Shown here: positions 8,715 through 17,141 of the stretch, one piece after another
How positions within the stretch are numbered: the first letter of the stretch is position 1
Layout of the letters: each line of letters begins with the position of its first letter
NCBI GenBank assembly: GCA_038248985.1
Contig: JBBRWV010000004.1
Span: forward strand, 1 to 60,040
Direction of reading: 5' to 3'
Source: JBBRWV01 sp038248985
GTDB lineage: Bacteria; Planctomycetota; Phycisphaerae; WQYP01
Length of the DNA stretch: 60,040 bases
Program-made: the position numbers and the translations under genes
The notes under the pieces: model-generated
What the model was told of the DNA's origin: nothing
Seen by the model: the letters and a program-made list of their open reading frames with translations, nothing else
Databases searched by the model: none

Positions 8715-9263
8715 ATGCTTCGACGTATTGCCGCTCTCTTCTGGTGGCTCGGACTCTCCCTCTGGTTTGGGGGCCTTGTCGCGTTGGGAGCGGTCGCCGC
8801 TCCGCCGATTTTCCACACCATCCGCGACGTGAACGCCACACTTCCGGGCACACCCGAATGGCTCAATGCCCAGGATCAACTGGGCGGCGAAATCTTCGGC
8901 GAAATTCTCCGGCGTTTCAGCATTCTGGAGGGCGTCTGCTTGGCGGCCTTGCTTGCGGCGCTATTTATCTCCCTGCTGATGCGGCGTAATCTCTGGCTCT
9001 GGATTCGGCTGTTCATGGTGCTGGCGCTGGGCTCCCTGCTTTACTACGACTCCCGAGTGCTCACGCCCGAGGTCTGGAAAACTCGGACGCTCACGCGGGG
9101 CGTTCAATCCGCCGAGCTTGAAAACCGTTTTCAAGTTCTGCACAAACGCGCAGAGTTTCTCGGCCAGATCAAAGTCTGGATCCTCGTTGGTCTCGTGGGC
9201 GTCAGCGCTTCGACCTCCAACCCGTCCCGCAAACTGCAAGGCGAGCAGCCAAGCCATGATTAA
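8715..9263 (+). CDS. DUF4149-like membrane protein
   Basis: Small integral membrane protein of 182 residues with about four hydrophobic helices: residues 5-30 (IAALFWWLGLSLWFGGLVAL), 75-95, 100-118 and the C-terminal segment KVWILVGLVGVSA. It resembles DUF4149/TMEM205-like proteins, whose function is unknown. The ATG at 8715 follows AAAGGA by eight bases and is preferred to in-frame starts at 8598 and 8706. Its stop overlaps the start of nth (9256-9263), so the two are translationally coupled and probably head a longer plus-strand operon reaching the FIST gene. A role beside nth cannot be inferred from sequence. Confidence 0.75.
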   Translation: MLRRIAALFWWLGLSLWFGGLVALGAVAAPPIFHTIRDVNATLPGTPEWLNAQDQLGGEIFGEILRRFSILEGVCLAALLAALFISLLMRRNLWLWIRLFMVLALGSLLYYDSRVLTPEVWKTRTLTRGVQSAELENRFQVLHKRAEFLGQIKVWILVGLVGVSASTSNPSRKLQGEQPSHD

Positions 9264-9924
9264 AGAATCGCTTACCCACAAAAAGCAGAGGGCATCGCTC
9301 ATCATTAACGAGCTCAAGAAGCTCTATCCCCATGCCCATTGTGCCCTCCATCACCGCAATCCTTACGAGCTTCTGGTCGCCACGATCCTCTCGGCGCAAT
9401 GCACCGACGTTCGCGTGAATCTCGTCACTCCGAATCTTTTCGCGGAGTTCCCCACTCCCGCGGCGATGGCCGGGGTGCCCGTCGAGAAGATCGAAACTCT
9501 GATTGCGTCCACCGGATTCTTTCGCAACAAGGCCAAATCTCTCAAGGAATCCGCCGCCGATATTGTCAGCAAGCACCACGGAGAGGTCCCGCAATCCATG
9601 GAGGCGCTCACCGCACTGCGTGGGGTGGGTCGCAAGACGGCCAACGTTGTGCTCGGTAACGCCTTTCAACAGAACGTCGGGATTGTCGTTGATACGCACG
9701 TGTCGCGGCTCAGCGAGCGCCTCCATCTCACGCGCCATGCCGATCCCGTCAAAATCGAAAAGGATCTTATCCAGCTCGTACCCCAGAACGAATGGACCCT
9801 TTTTTCTCACTGGCTCATTTTTCACGGTCGCCAAATCTGCGTCGCCCGTAAGCCGCGCTGCACTCAATGCTCGCTGCTGAAGCATTGCCCCTTGGGGAAA
9901 AAGCTGATCGCCACCAGTTCCTGA
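9256..9924 (+). CDS. nth: Endonuclease III
   Basis: Bifunctional DNA glycosylase/AP lyase that removes oxidised pyrimidines in base excision repair. The 222 residues match the family length. The helix-hairpin-helix GVGRKTANVV contains the catalytic lysine, and VDTHV holds the catalytic aspartate. The C-terminal iron-sulfur loop has the spacing C-x6-C-x2-C-x5-C (CVARKPRCTQCSLLKHC), so the [4Fe-4S] cluster should be present. The ATG at 9256 overlaps the DUF4149 stop by eight bases; an earlier in-frame start at 9118 would lie deep inside that gene and is rejected. Thirty-seven bases follow before the RnfC-like gene. Confidence 0.95.
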   Translation: MIKESLTHKKQRASLIINELKKLYPHAHCALHHRNPYELLVATILSAQCTDVRVNLVTPNLFAEFPTPAAMAGVPVEKIETLIASTGFFRNKAKSLKESAADIVSKHHGEVPQSMEALTALRGVGRKTANVVLGNAFQQNVGIVVDTHVSRLSERLHLTRHADPVKIEKDLIQLVPQNEWTLFSHWLIFHGRQICVARKPRCTQCSLLKHCPLGKKLIATSS

Positions 9925-9961
9925 CCATGCAAGGAAACTTCTTGCGAGTAAGATTCACCCT

Positions 9962-11164
9962 ATGCTCGATTGGCTCCGACAACGCAAACGCATGACCGGT
10001 GGACTCCACTTCGGCCCCCCCGGCTGGTCTCCCCATGAGATCGAGAACCACTCCATCCCGCCCGCGTCTCCCACTGCGGAGCGCCCCATCCCGCCGGTCG
10101 CCTCCGCGAACGACACCCGCGACTGCAAGGCCTTTCTGGAACTCCTGACCCGTGCCGGCATCACTCGCACCAGTACCATCATCCCCTCCATTTCTGAGCA
10201 AATCGCCGACCTCTCTGATCGCCGCATCCGTTCCCTCGTGCTCAATCTCCTTCCCACCCAGCCCGATTTCGCTCTGCCTGCGGCCCTTTCCATCGCTGCT
10301 TTTGACGAACTTCGCGAAGGCATCACCGCGCTGCAGAACTTCATTCGGGCACGCCGCCTCACGCTGGTGATTGATCGCCAAGATCATATTACCGCGCGCC
10401 GCTGGAAAAAAGCCAGGGCCGATTCACTGGTCAATTTCGAAATCATTTCGCTGCTCAACCGCTATCCCCAGTCTCACCACACGGTGCTCCTGCGCACTCT
10501 CTTTGGGAAAAAGCTTCTCCCCTCCGAGCTTCCGACACGAGCCAACCGCTTCGTCGTCGATCCCGTGGCCTGCTGGGCACTCGGACGTTTCCTGCGCACA
10601 TCCCAGCCCCTCAGTCACCGCCCCGTGCAGATTTTCATCTGTGAATCCCCCCGGCGCACCGTGGCACCCCGTGTCGTCATGGCCCGCCTTGGTGAGCCCG
10701 TCACCGATCTCCTGCGCCGTCTCGGTGTCACCGTCGCCAACCGACAGATCATTCTCAATGGCATGCTCACCGGCCACGAAGCGTTGCCTGATGCCGCCAT
10801 CGCCTCAGATACGGAAAGCATCGCCGTTCGACTTCTCCCGCTCGAAGAGCTTGCTTCGCCATGCATTGCCTGCGGTTGGTGCGTCGACGTATGCCCCACG
10901 CAGCTTAACCCCGTCGGGCTCTTCGATCTGGCCCGCACGGCACAGGGCAAACGGGGCAGTGGCGTCGTTACCACTATCACTCCCACCGACGGAGAAAGCC
11001 TGGGCTGCATCGGCTGCGGTCTTTGCAGCTATGTATGCCCGACGCGCTTGCCGCTCATGCAGGAGCTGCTTGATCTGCGCGCTCAGGCCGAGATCGCGCA
11101 ATCTCTGGTCACCAAAGTCAATCCTGGCCTGACAGAGGATACCCTCGGGGAGGATGCGCCATGA
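9962..11164 (+). CDS. RnfC-like iron-sulfur protein without NADH-binding motif
   Basis: Resembles the iron-sulfur part of RnfC, the peripheral subunit of the Rnf ferredoxin:NAD oxidoreductase. The N-terminus has GGLHFGPPG, like the GG-H motif of RnfC. Two 4Fe-4S motifs lie near the C-terminus (residues about 300-365): CIACGWCVDVCP and CIGCGLCSYVCP. The middle has a soluble-ligand-binding-like segment (RLGVTVANRQIILNGMLTG). The glycine-rich GxGGAGFPT motif that binds FMN/NADH in RnfC is not visible. At 400 residues it is shorter than most RnfC proteins. Its ATGA stop/start overlap with the RnfD-like gene (11161-11164) indicates coupled translation. It is likely to pass electrons to that membrane partner, but donor and acceptor are unknown. 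Confidence 0.8.
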   Translation: MLDWLRQRKRMTGGLHFGPPGWSPHEIENHSIPPASPTAERPIPPVASANDTRDCKAFLELLTRAGITRTSTIIPSISEQIADLSDRRIRSLVLNLLPTQPDFALPAALSIAAFDELREGITALQNFIRARRLTLVIDRQDHITARRWKKARADSLVNFEIISLLNRYPQSHHTVLLRTLFGKKLLPSELPTRANRFVVDPVACWALGRFLRTSQPLSHRPVQIFICESPRRTVAPRVVMARLGEPVTDLLRRLGVTVANRQIILNGMLTGHEALPDAAIASDTESIAVRLLPLEELASPCIACGWCVDVCPTQLNPVGLFDLARTAQGKRGSGVVTTITPTDGESLGCIGCGLCSYVCPTRLPLMQELLDLRAQAEIAQSLVTKVNPGLTEDTLGEDAP

Positions 11165-12396
11165 CCACCGCCACTACTGCATTTTCTGGCGTTGAAAAAC
11201 ATGCCCCCGCGCGAGCGCCCTTCCTCGTCTGGCCGGTGGCACGCCGCGAGTTCTACACCTCGATCTGCGTCGCACTCCTGCCGGCTCTCAGCTGGGGCAT
11301 TGTCGTTTTTGGATGGCGTGTTCTGGCGGTCCTCATCGTCGCGCTGGCGGGCGCAACGTTGGAGCATTTCATTCTTTTCCGCTTCACCCGCCGCGGCAAA
11401 TGTCTGGTATATGCCCAAACTGCGCTGGGCGTCCTACTGCTCGTGGCCCTCATGCACCCCCTATGGCCCGGCTGGATTGTTGCCGTTAGCAGTTGCCTGA
11501 TTCCACTCGGCTGCTGGATCATGGGCGGACCCGGCCGCGAATATCTTCACCCGTCGGCGCTGCTTGCCATTTTTCTGACGGCGCTCGTACCGCTCATCAT
11601 CGCTCCGGCACTTCAGCGTGAATTGCCGGATGCTGTCCTTGCCCGCGACCGTCTATTTATGGGCGACATCCGTTCCAACATCGATGTCGGGGCTGCACGG
11701 TGGCTCCGTGCCCGCGATCTCGACGGCAATGATGCGATGCGCGCGCCCCGCCCAGATGCCTCCACTCGCGATCTTTTTGCCGATATGTCGGCCCTTCTCA
11801 CCCAGGCTCCCATGACCGGCCAGGGCGGCAACGCTCCCGCCATCCAGTCACGCGAGTTCCTGCGTCAAATGCTCGACGACTCTCTCATCCGCAAGCTCCC
11901 CTCCTTCGACCTCTTCCTTCTCGGGGTTCGCCCAGGACCCGTCGGCACAGTCGGAATCCTGGGCATCCTCTTCGGCGGCCTCTACCTCGCGTACCGTCAT
12001 ATCCTTCGTTTCCGCTCGGCGGCGGCGTTCCTTGTCTGGTTCTCCCTTGCGCAGCTTTTCACGATTCTGTCGTTTGCCGCGCTGCGCCATCTGGGCCTTT
12101 GGGGAGCCGCTTCGGTGCTCTCCGAATTCGGCGGGGACCTCTTTATCCTCTGGATTTACAGCACCCTGAGTTCCGACATGCTCTTCGCTGCGGTTTTCAT
12201 TTTGGCCCTCCCCGGCACTGAACCGCTCACTCCCGGTGGGCGCCGCTGGTTCCTCGTCGTTGCCGCCCTGCTGGCGGCCATCCTCCATCGCATCAACCTC
12301 CCGATCCTTCCGGCCACCACAGCGCTTCTGGTGTTCATGCCCTTCCGTCACCTTTTCGACCGCCTCTTTGCACACAGAAGCTGGCTCGCCCGCTGA
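11161..12396 (+). CDS. RnfD/NqrB-family membrane protein
   Basis: Polytopic inner-membrane protein of 411 residues, related to the RnfD/NqrB subunits of sodium- or proton-pumping redox complexes. Hydrophobic helices fill residues 35-85, 85-150 and 255-405; between them lies a polar loop of about 100 residues (150-255). The segment GVRPGPVGTVGILGILFGG near residue 265 matches the conserved RnfD stretch around G-x-IGE...LGGLYL. The S/TGAT motif whose threonine carries covalent FMN in RnfD is not recognisable in the loop. No RnfA, B, E or G gene is nearby. It overlaps the RnfC-like gene by four bases; the FIST gene follows 69 bases later. A reduced, possibly non-pumping redox module is inferred. 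Confidence 0.78.
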   Translation: MTTATTAFSGVEKHAPARAPFLVWPVARREFYTSICVALLPALSWGIVVFGWRVLAVLIVALAGATLEHFILFRFTRRGKCLVYAQTALGVLLLVALMHPLWPGWIVAVSSCLIPLGCWIMGGPGREYLHPSALLAIFLTALVPLIIAPALQRELPDAVLARDRLFMGDIRSNIDVGAARWLRARDLDGNDAMRAPRPDASTRDLFADMSALLTQAPMTGQGGNAPAIQSREFLRQMLDDSLIRKLPSFDLFLLGVRPGPVGTVGILGILFGGLYLAYRHILRFRSAAAFLVWFSLAQLFTILSFAALRHLGLWGAASVLSEFGGDLFILWIYSTLSSDMLFAAVFILALPGTEPLTPGGRRWFLVVAALLAAILHRINLPILPATTALLVFMPFRHLFDRLFAHRSWLAR

Positions 12397-12465
12397 TCGA
12401 TTTGCTTCTACAATTCTCTCGACACTGCTCTCCCGGCTGACTCGGACCACTCGCCAAGGAGCCTC

Positions 12466-13644
12466 ATGCAAATCGCCGCCGCCCTCAGCAGCATTGAGCC
12501 GCCCTCCCGCCTTGCCGAACACCTCGCCATGCAACTCGAATCACTGCACACGCACCCGGCGGATCTCATCACTCTCTTTGTGTCGCAACAGATCCAACCC
12601 AGCTTCTATGAAGTCATGGCCCACATCCGCACAGCCATGCGGCCCCGGCATCTGCTGGCCGTCACTGCCGAGTCCGTTATCGGCAACGATCAGGAACTCG
12701 AACGCATCCCCGCCGCGTCGGCACTCGTCATGCACCTGCCCGGTGTGGAGGTCGACACTTTTCACATTGCCGAAGACGAGTGGCCGGAAATGCTCAACGA
12801 CGATGACCGTCTGCGGCAGCGCATCGATCGCCCCAACCTGCGCGGCATCATTCTTCTGGCCGAACCGTACACCACGCCCATCGTCCAGTTCCTGGATGCG
12901 TGCGCCCGCATCCTTCCCCATGCCCCGGTCATCGGTGGGATGGCGTCCGGCATGACGCAGGCCGGCGAAGCTCGCCTGGCTGCCGATGATTTTGTCCACT
13001 CGACAGGGATTGTCGGTTGCACTTTCTCCGGCAACATTCAGATCGACACCATCATCTCGCAGGGGTGTCGCGCCATCGGTCCGGAGTTCACGGTCACCGC
13101 GTGCCATCGCAACGTCATCGAAGAACTCGACCACCAGCCTGCCTTCTCCACGTTCCAGCAGATGGTCGCCCTCCTGCCGCTGCACGACCAGAACCTCCTC
13201 AACAACTTTGGCCCGCCACAAATCGGGCGGAAAGTCACCGGCGTTACCGGCAGTCTCAATCGGGGCGATTTTCTCATTCGCGCAATCGTCGGGGTGCGCC
13301 GCGACCTCAACCAGATTCTCATCGGCGATGTACTCTCCGAAGGCGACATCGTCCGCTTCTATGTCCGTGATGCCCAAACTGCCGACGAAGAACTGCGACT
13401 CCTGCTCGAAGGCGAAACGCTCCTCGGGGCTGATCCTCTGGGCGCCATGCTCTTCAGCGGTACCAGCCGCGGAACGCGCCTATTCCCCCAGCCCAATCAC
13501 GACGTCTCCATCGCGCGCAATGTCCTCGGAAAAATCCCCATCGCCGGCTTCTTCGCCGCCGGTGAAATCGGTCCGGTCGGAGGAAGGTCCTTTATCCACG
13601 GCCACACCGCAGCGCTCGCCCTCTTTCGCAAAATCGAAGAGTAG
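12466..13644 (+). CDS. FIST-domain sensory protein
   Basis: Stand-alone FIST protein of 392 residues, with FIST_N in roughly residues 30-220 and FIST_C in 225-375. Typical features are VIGGMASG in the N-domain and, at the end, GFFAAGEIGPVGGRSFIHGHTAALALF, cut here into GFFAAGEIGP and GHTAALALF, a hallmark of FIST_C. FIST domains are thought to bind small ligands such as amino acids and usually feed signal transduction; here no kinase or cyclase domain is attached. The ATG at 12466 has AAGGAG five bases upstream. It is probably the last gene of the run beginning at 8715, which would place a ligand sensor next to an RnfC/RnfD-like redox pair. It converges with speA, 37 bases apart. Confidence 0.85.
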   Translation: MQIAAALSSIEPPSRLAEHLAMQLESLHTHPADLITLFVSQQIQPSFYEVMAHIRTAMRPRHLLAVTAESVIGNDQELERIPAASALVMHLPGVEVDTFHIAEDEWPEMLNDDDRLRQRIDRPNLRGIILLAEPYTTPIVQFLDACARILPHAPVIGGMASGMTQAGEARLAADDFVHSTGIVGCTFSGNIQIDTIISQGCRAIGPEFTVTACHRNVIEELDHQPAFSTFQQMVALLPLHDQNLLNNFGPPQIGRKVTGVTGSLNRGDFLIRAIVGVRRDLNQILIGDVLSEGDIVRFYVRDAQTADEELRLLLEGETLLGADPLGAMLFSGTSRGTRLFPQPNHDVSIARNVLGKIPIAGFFAAGEIGPVGGRSFIHGHTAALALFRKIEE

Positions 13645-13681
13645 CCCCCCGATCACCCCCAGGCCCTTGCCCCCTGCATTC

Positions 13682-15631
13682 TCAATACGCGCTGGGTTCT
13701 TCCAAGTAGGTATACCCGCGCATTCCATCCTCGTAATATCGCATCAACTGCGTCGACTCTTCCAAGGTCAGCTTTTTCTCGCGCACGGCCGTCTCAATCT
13801 GCTTCCGCATCTTGCTGACCAACTCTTCATGATCGAACTGCACGTACCCCAGCACTTCTTTTACGGTATCCCCGCGCACGACCTCCTCGATGATCGTCTC
13901 CCCCTTCTCATCGATGGTCACATGCACGGCGTTCGTATCGCCCAGCAGGTTGTGCAGATCACCCAGGATTTCCTGGTAGGCCCCCACCAGGAAAGCGCCA
14001 ATGTAGTATTCTCGTCCATCGTATTCGTGCAGTTCCAGCGTCTTCTTCACGTCCCGCATGTCAATAAATGAATCAATTTTCCCGTCCGAATCGCAGGTGA
14101 TATCGGCCAACACCCCCCGGCGCGTCGGCTCTTCCTTCAAACGATGAATCGGCATCACCGGAAATAGCTGCTTGATGGCCCAACTGTCGGGCATGCTCTG
14201 AAACAACGAAAAATTGCAGAAATACGTATCTGACAACTGCGCCTCCAGCGATTCGAAATCATCCCCCACGTAATCCGCATCCTTGAGCAGCTTCAGAATC
14301 TTTCCGCAAATCCCCCAGAACAGCTTCTCCGTCAGTGAGCGCAACTCCAGCGACAAGTATCCCAGGTTGAAAAGATTCAATGCTTCATCGCGTTGCTGAA
14401 TCGCATCGTGATACATCTCCTGGAAATTCTTCTTTGTCACTTCCCGGTACGCATCGAAAAGATCCCGCACGGGTTGAGGGATTTCCTCCCCTGCCGCTGC
14501 CGCCGGTAGTTCCTTTGGGATATCGAAGAAATCAAACCCGCTCACCCCGAGCACGTTGAACACCAGGACCGAGTGGTACGCAACCAGCGCCCGCCCGCTC
14601 TCCGAAATAATCGTCGGATGCTTCACGCCGGCCTCATCGCACACGGTCTTGATCCGGAAGATCACGTCGGCGGCATATTCCTGCAGTGAATAATTAATAG
14701 AACTTTCAAAATTCGTTTGCGACCCGTCGTAGTCGACTCCCAGTCCGCCGCCCACATCTATGTACTTCATACCTGCGCCTGCCCGAGCCAGTTCCGCATA
14801 GATCCGCGCCGCTTCATTGAGCGCCGTCTTTACCGTGCGAATATTGGTGATCTGGCTGCCCAAGTGAAAGTGCAATAAATTCAAGCAATCTTCCATGCCC
14901 CGGGCCTTGAGATAATCGAGCGCCTTGAGCACCTCTGCGACAAACAAACCAAACTTGGAACGCACCCCGCCCGAGCTCTCCCACCGGCCGCTGCCCTTGG
15001 TCGCCAGCTTTACGCGCACCCCGATCATCGGCCGGATGCCGTGCTTCTCGGCATACTTCACGATCAATTCCAGCTCGGTGAATTTCTCCACCACCGGAAT
15101 CACTTTTTTGCCGATTTTCTGCGCCAGTATCACCGTTTCAATGAATTCATCATCCTTGAAACCGTTGCAGATGATCGGCGCATCCCCGTTGTTCATGAGC
15201 GCCAAAACGACAAGCAACTCCGGCTTTGACCCCGCCTCCAGCCCGAACCCGTAGGGCTTGCCGAAATCCACGATTTCTTCCACCACGTGCCGCTGCTGAT
15301 TCACTTTGATCGGATAGACGCACGAATAGCCGCCCTCGTACCCGTTGTCCGCAATTGCCTGTTTGAAGGCATCGTTCAAGTCCCCCACGCGATGCTTGAG
15401 AATATCCGTGAACCGCACCAGCACGGGCAGATTGATGCCGCGCAAGATCAACTCATCCACCAGCTTCTTCAAATCGATCGCCTGCTCCGGCCGCTTGGTC
15501 GGATGCACCACGACGTGCCCATCGCCGTTGATTCCAAAATAGCCCTTGCCCCAGTTGCTGATGTTGTACGTGTCTGCAGAATCCTGCACAGTCCACTGCT
15601 TCATGTCTTTCATCAATTCCATCTGTGTCAT
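13682..15631 (-). CDS. speA: Biosynthetic arginine decarboxylase
   Basis: PLP-dependent enzyme converting arginine to agmatine, the first step of the agmatine route to putrescine and spermidine. The protein is 649 residues from ATG 15631, close to the usual 630-660; a GTG at 15643 is an alternative start. It has the PLP-lysine region CVYPIKVNQQ, the phosphate-binding DVGGGLGVDYDG, and ISESGRALVAYHSVLV; the C-terminal domain is complete. Fold type III. No other polyamine gene is adjacent. A possible promoter with a TATGAT -10 box lies about 50 bases upstream. Identification is firm. Confidence 0.96.
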   Translation of the reverse strand: MTQMELMKDMKQWTVQDSADTYNISNWGKGYFGINGDGHVVVHPTKRPEQAIDLKKLVDELILRGINLPVLVRFTDILKHRVGDLNDAFKQAIADNGYEGGYSCVYPIKVNQQRHVVEEIVDFGKPYGFGLEAGSKPELLVVLALMNNGDAPIICNGFKDDEFIETVILAQKIGKKVIPVVEKFTELELIVKYAEKHGIRPMIGVRVKLATKGSGRWESSGGVRSKFGLFVAEVLKALDYLKARGMEDCLNLLHFHLGSQITNIRTVKTALNEAARIYAELARAGAGMKYIDVGGGLGVDYDGSQTNFESSINYSLQEYAADVIFRIKTVCDEAGVKHPTIISESGRALVAYHSVLVFNVLGVSGFDFFDIPKELPAAAAGEEIPQPVRDLFDAYREVTKKNFQEMYHDAIQQRDEALNLFNLGYLSLELRSLTEKLFWGICGKILKLLKDADYVGDDFESLEAQLSDTYFCNFSLFQSMPDSWAIKQLFPVMPIHRLKEEPTRRGVLADITCDSDGKIDSFIDMRDVKKTLELHEYDGREYYIGAFLVGAYQEILGDLHNLLGDTNAVHVTIDEKGETIIEEVVRGDTVKEVLGYVQFDHEELVSKMRKQIETAVREKKLTLEESTQLMRYYEDGMRGYTYLEEPSAY

Positions 15632-15819
15632 CGACCCCTGCACGAGTAAAACGCGTCGCGCCGCAAATTTCCACGCGAGACGAATATCATACGCGTTAAC
15701 CTTGAGGAAAACAGCGCAATTATCCGACTCTTTCCCCTGTCCCCCTTTACCTAATCTTCACATTCCGCATAACCGATAGCCACCACGGAGGCACTTTCAT
15801 CATCAAAGGGAGATTCCCC

Positions 15820-16221
15820 GTGCCTGCCAAACCCGCTGCGCAACCCCTCGCCAAGCCAGCCGAGGATCTCATCAGTGTCGATTACCTCTCTGGCGTCTGC
15901 ATCGTGACCCTCCTCACCCACGAGCTCAATTCCTCCACATCTGAAGAACTTTCCACGCAACTCCTCGCCCTCCTTAACAACGCTAAATCCTATAAATTCG
16001 TCCTCGACTTCGACTCCGTTCGCTACATGGAGTCCTCCTGCTTTGGCACGCTCGTCACTTTCCTCAAATGGCTCTCGCGCTTCGACGGCCAGGTCGTTCT
16101 CGCCAACGTCTCAGAAAACATCCGCTTCCTCTTTCACGTCACCGCGCTGGACAAGGTTTTTCCCATCCACCCCACCACCGAGTCCGCCCTCAACTTTCTG
16201 ACCCGCGGAGAACTGGGCTGA
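15820..16221 (+). CDS. STAS-domain anti-sigma factor antagonist-like protein
   Basis: 133 residues, with a short Pro/Ala-rich N-terminus and one STAS domain (residues about 20-125), as in SpoIIAA/RsbV-type proteins that bind anti-sigma kinases. The segment DFDSVRYMESSCFGTLVTFL corresponds to the conserved loop and helix after strand 3; the phosphorylatable serine would be one of the SS pair. VTALDKVFPI matches the usual C-terminal ending. Translation starts at GTG 15820, supported by AGGGAG seven bases upstream. No partner kinase lies next to it; the kinase at 27518 has a different, HisKA-type architecture. It is divergent from speA across 188 bases. Confidence 0.88.
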   Translation: MPAKPAAQPLAKPAEDLISVDYLSGVCIVTLLTHELNSSTSEELSTQLLALLNNAKSYKFVLDFDSVRYMESSCFGTLVTFLKWLSRFDGQVVLANVSENIRFLFHVTALDKVFPIHPTTESALNFLTRGELG

Positions 16222-16337
16222 CCCGGCCAGGTGCCCAGCCGCTCGCACGGCAGCCCAAAAGCAGCCACCAACAGCTCTATCCTCCCCTATAATCCATCGC
16301 GTTGATTCTTCCGTTGCTCCTGCATGAGGCATCCCCC

Positions 16338-17093
16338 ATGTGCGGCCGCTATACACTCATCCGCCACGATACCATTGTTGGCATCTCCTTCAATCTCACT
16401 GTTCTGGCCAATCTGCGGCTCATCGCGCGCTACAACATCGCGCCGACACAGGAAATTCTTGCCTTCGCTAGGCGCCCGGAACTCACGCCCCAGCTCATGC
16501 GATGGGGCCTCGTACCCTCCTGGGCAACGGATCTCTCAATCGGCAACCGCATGATCAATGCCCGCGCTGAAACTTTGGCCCAGAAACCTGCCTTCAAAAA
16601 GGCCCTCGAAGCCCGCCGCTGCATCATCCCCGCCGACGGCTTCTACGAATGGCGAAAGAATCCCGATGGCTCCAAGACTCCTTTCTACATCCAGCTCAAA
16701 TCTCAGGCCCCGTTCGCCTTCGCCGGCCTCTACGAAAACTGGAACACTCCCGACGGCCAGCTCATCACCAGTTGCACCATCATCACCACCACGGCAAACG
16801 CCGTCATCCGCCCCATCCATGACCGCATGCCCGTCATACTCTCCGCATCGGCCGTGCCCCAATGGCTCAATCCTCAGCCCCAGAGTCCCGCCGATCTCTC
16901 GTGTGTGTTGATTCCGTACGACGCGGAGGAAATGACCGTCCACCCCGTCTCCCGCCGCGTCAACTCGGCTGCCGCCAACACCCCCGACCTCATCGAGCCC
17001 GTCCTTGAAACTGACTTCGTTACGTCACCGTCCATGACCAAATCCGCTGGCCGCACCAAGCCGCCCGACCCTCACCAAGGCTCACTCTTCTAG
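16338..17093 (+). CDS. SRAP-family abasic-site-processing protein (YedK/HMCES type)
   Basis: 251 residues. SRAP proteins crosslink covalently to abasic sites in single-stranded DNA through Cys2, protecting them from cleavage. The start at 16338 reads MCGRYTL, so after methionine removal the catalytic cysteine is at the N-terminus, as required. Other active-site features are INARAETLA (Asn and Arg/Glu), CIIPADGFYEWR (catalytic Glu) and IHDRMPVIL (His). The upstream GAGG is eight bases from the ATG; an in-frame start at 16302 would bury the cysteine and is rejected. It is monocistronic, with the decayed oxidoreductase convergent 48 bases beyond. Confidence 0.95.
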   Translation: MCGRYTLIRHDTIVGISFNLTVLANLRLIARYNIAPTQEILAFARRPELTPQLMRWGLVPSWATDLSIGNRMINARAETLAQKPAFKKALEARRCIIPADGFYEWRKNPDGSKTPFYIQLKSQAPFAFAGLYENWNTPDGQLITSCTIITTTANAVIRPIHDRMPVILSASAVPQWLNPQPQSPADLSCVLIPYDAEEMTVHPVSRRVNSAAANTPDLIEPVLETDFVTSPSMTKSAGRTKPPDPHQGSLF

Positions 17094-17141
17094 CGTGGCC
17101 CTGTGATATTCTGTCATGCCCCCCACTCGATCCGGGCCATG

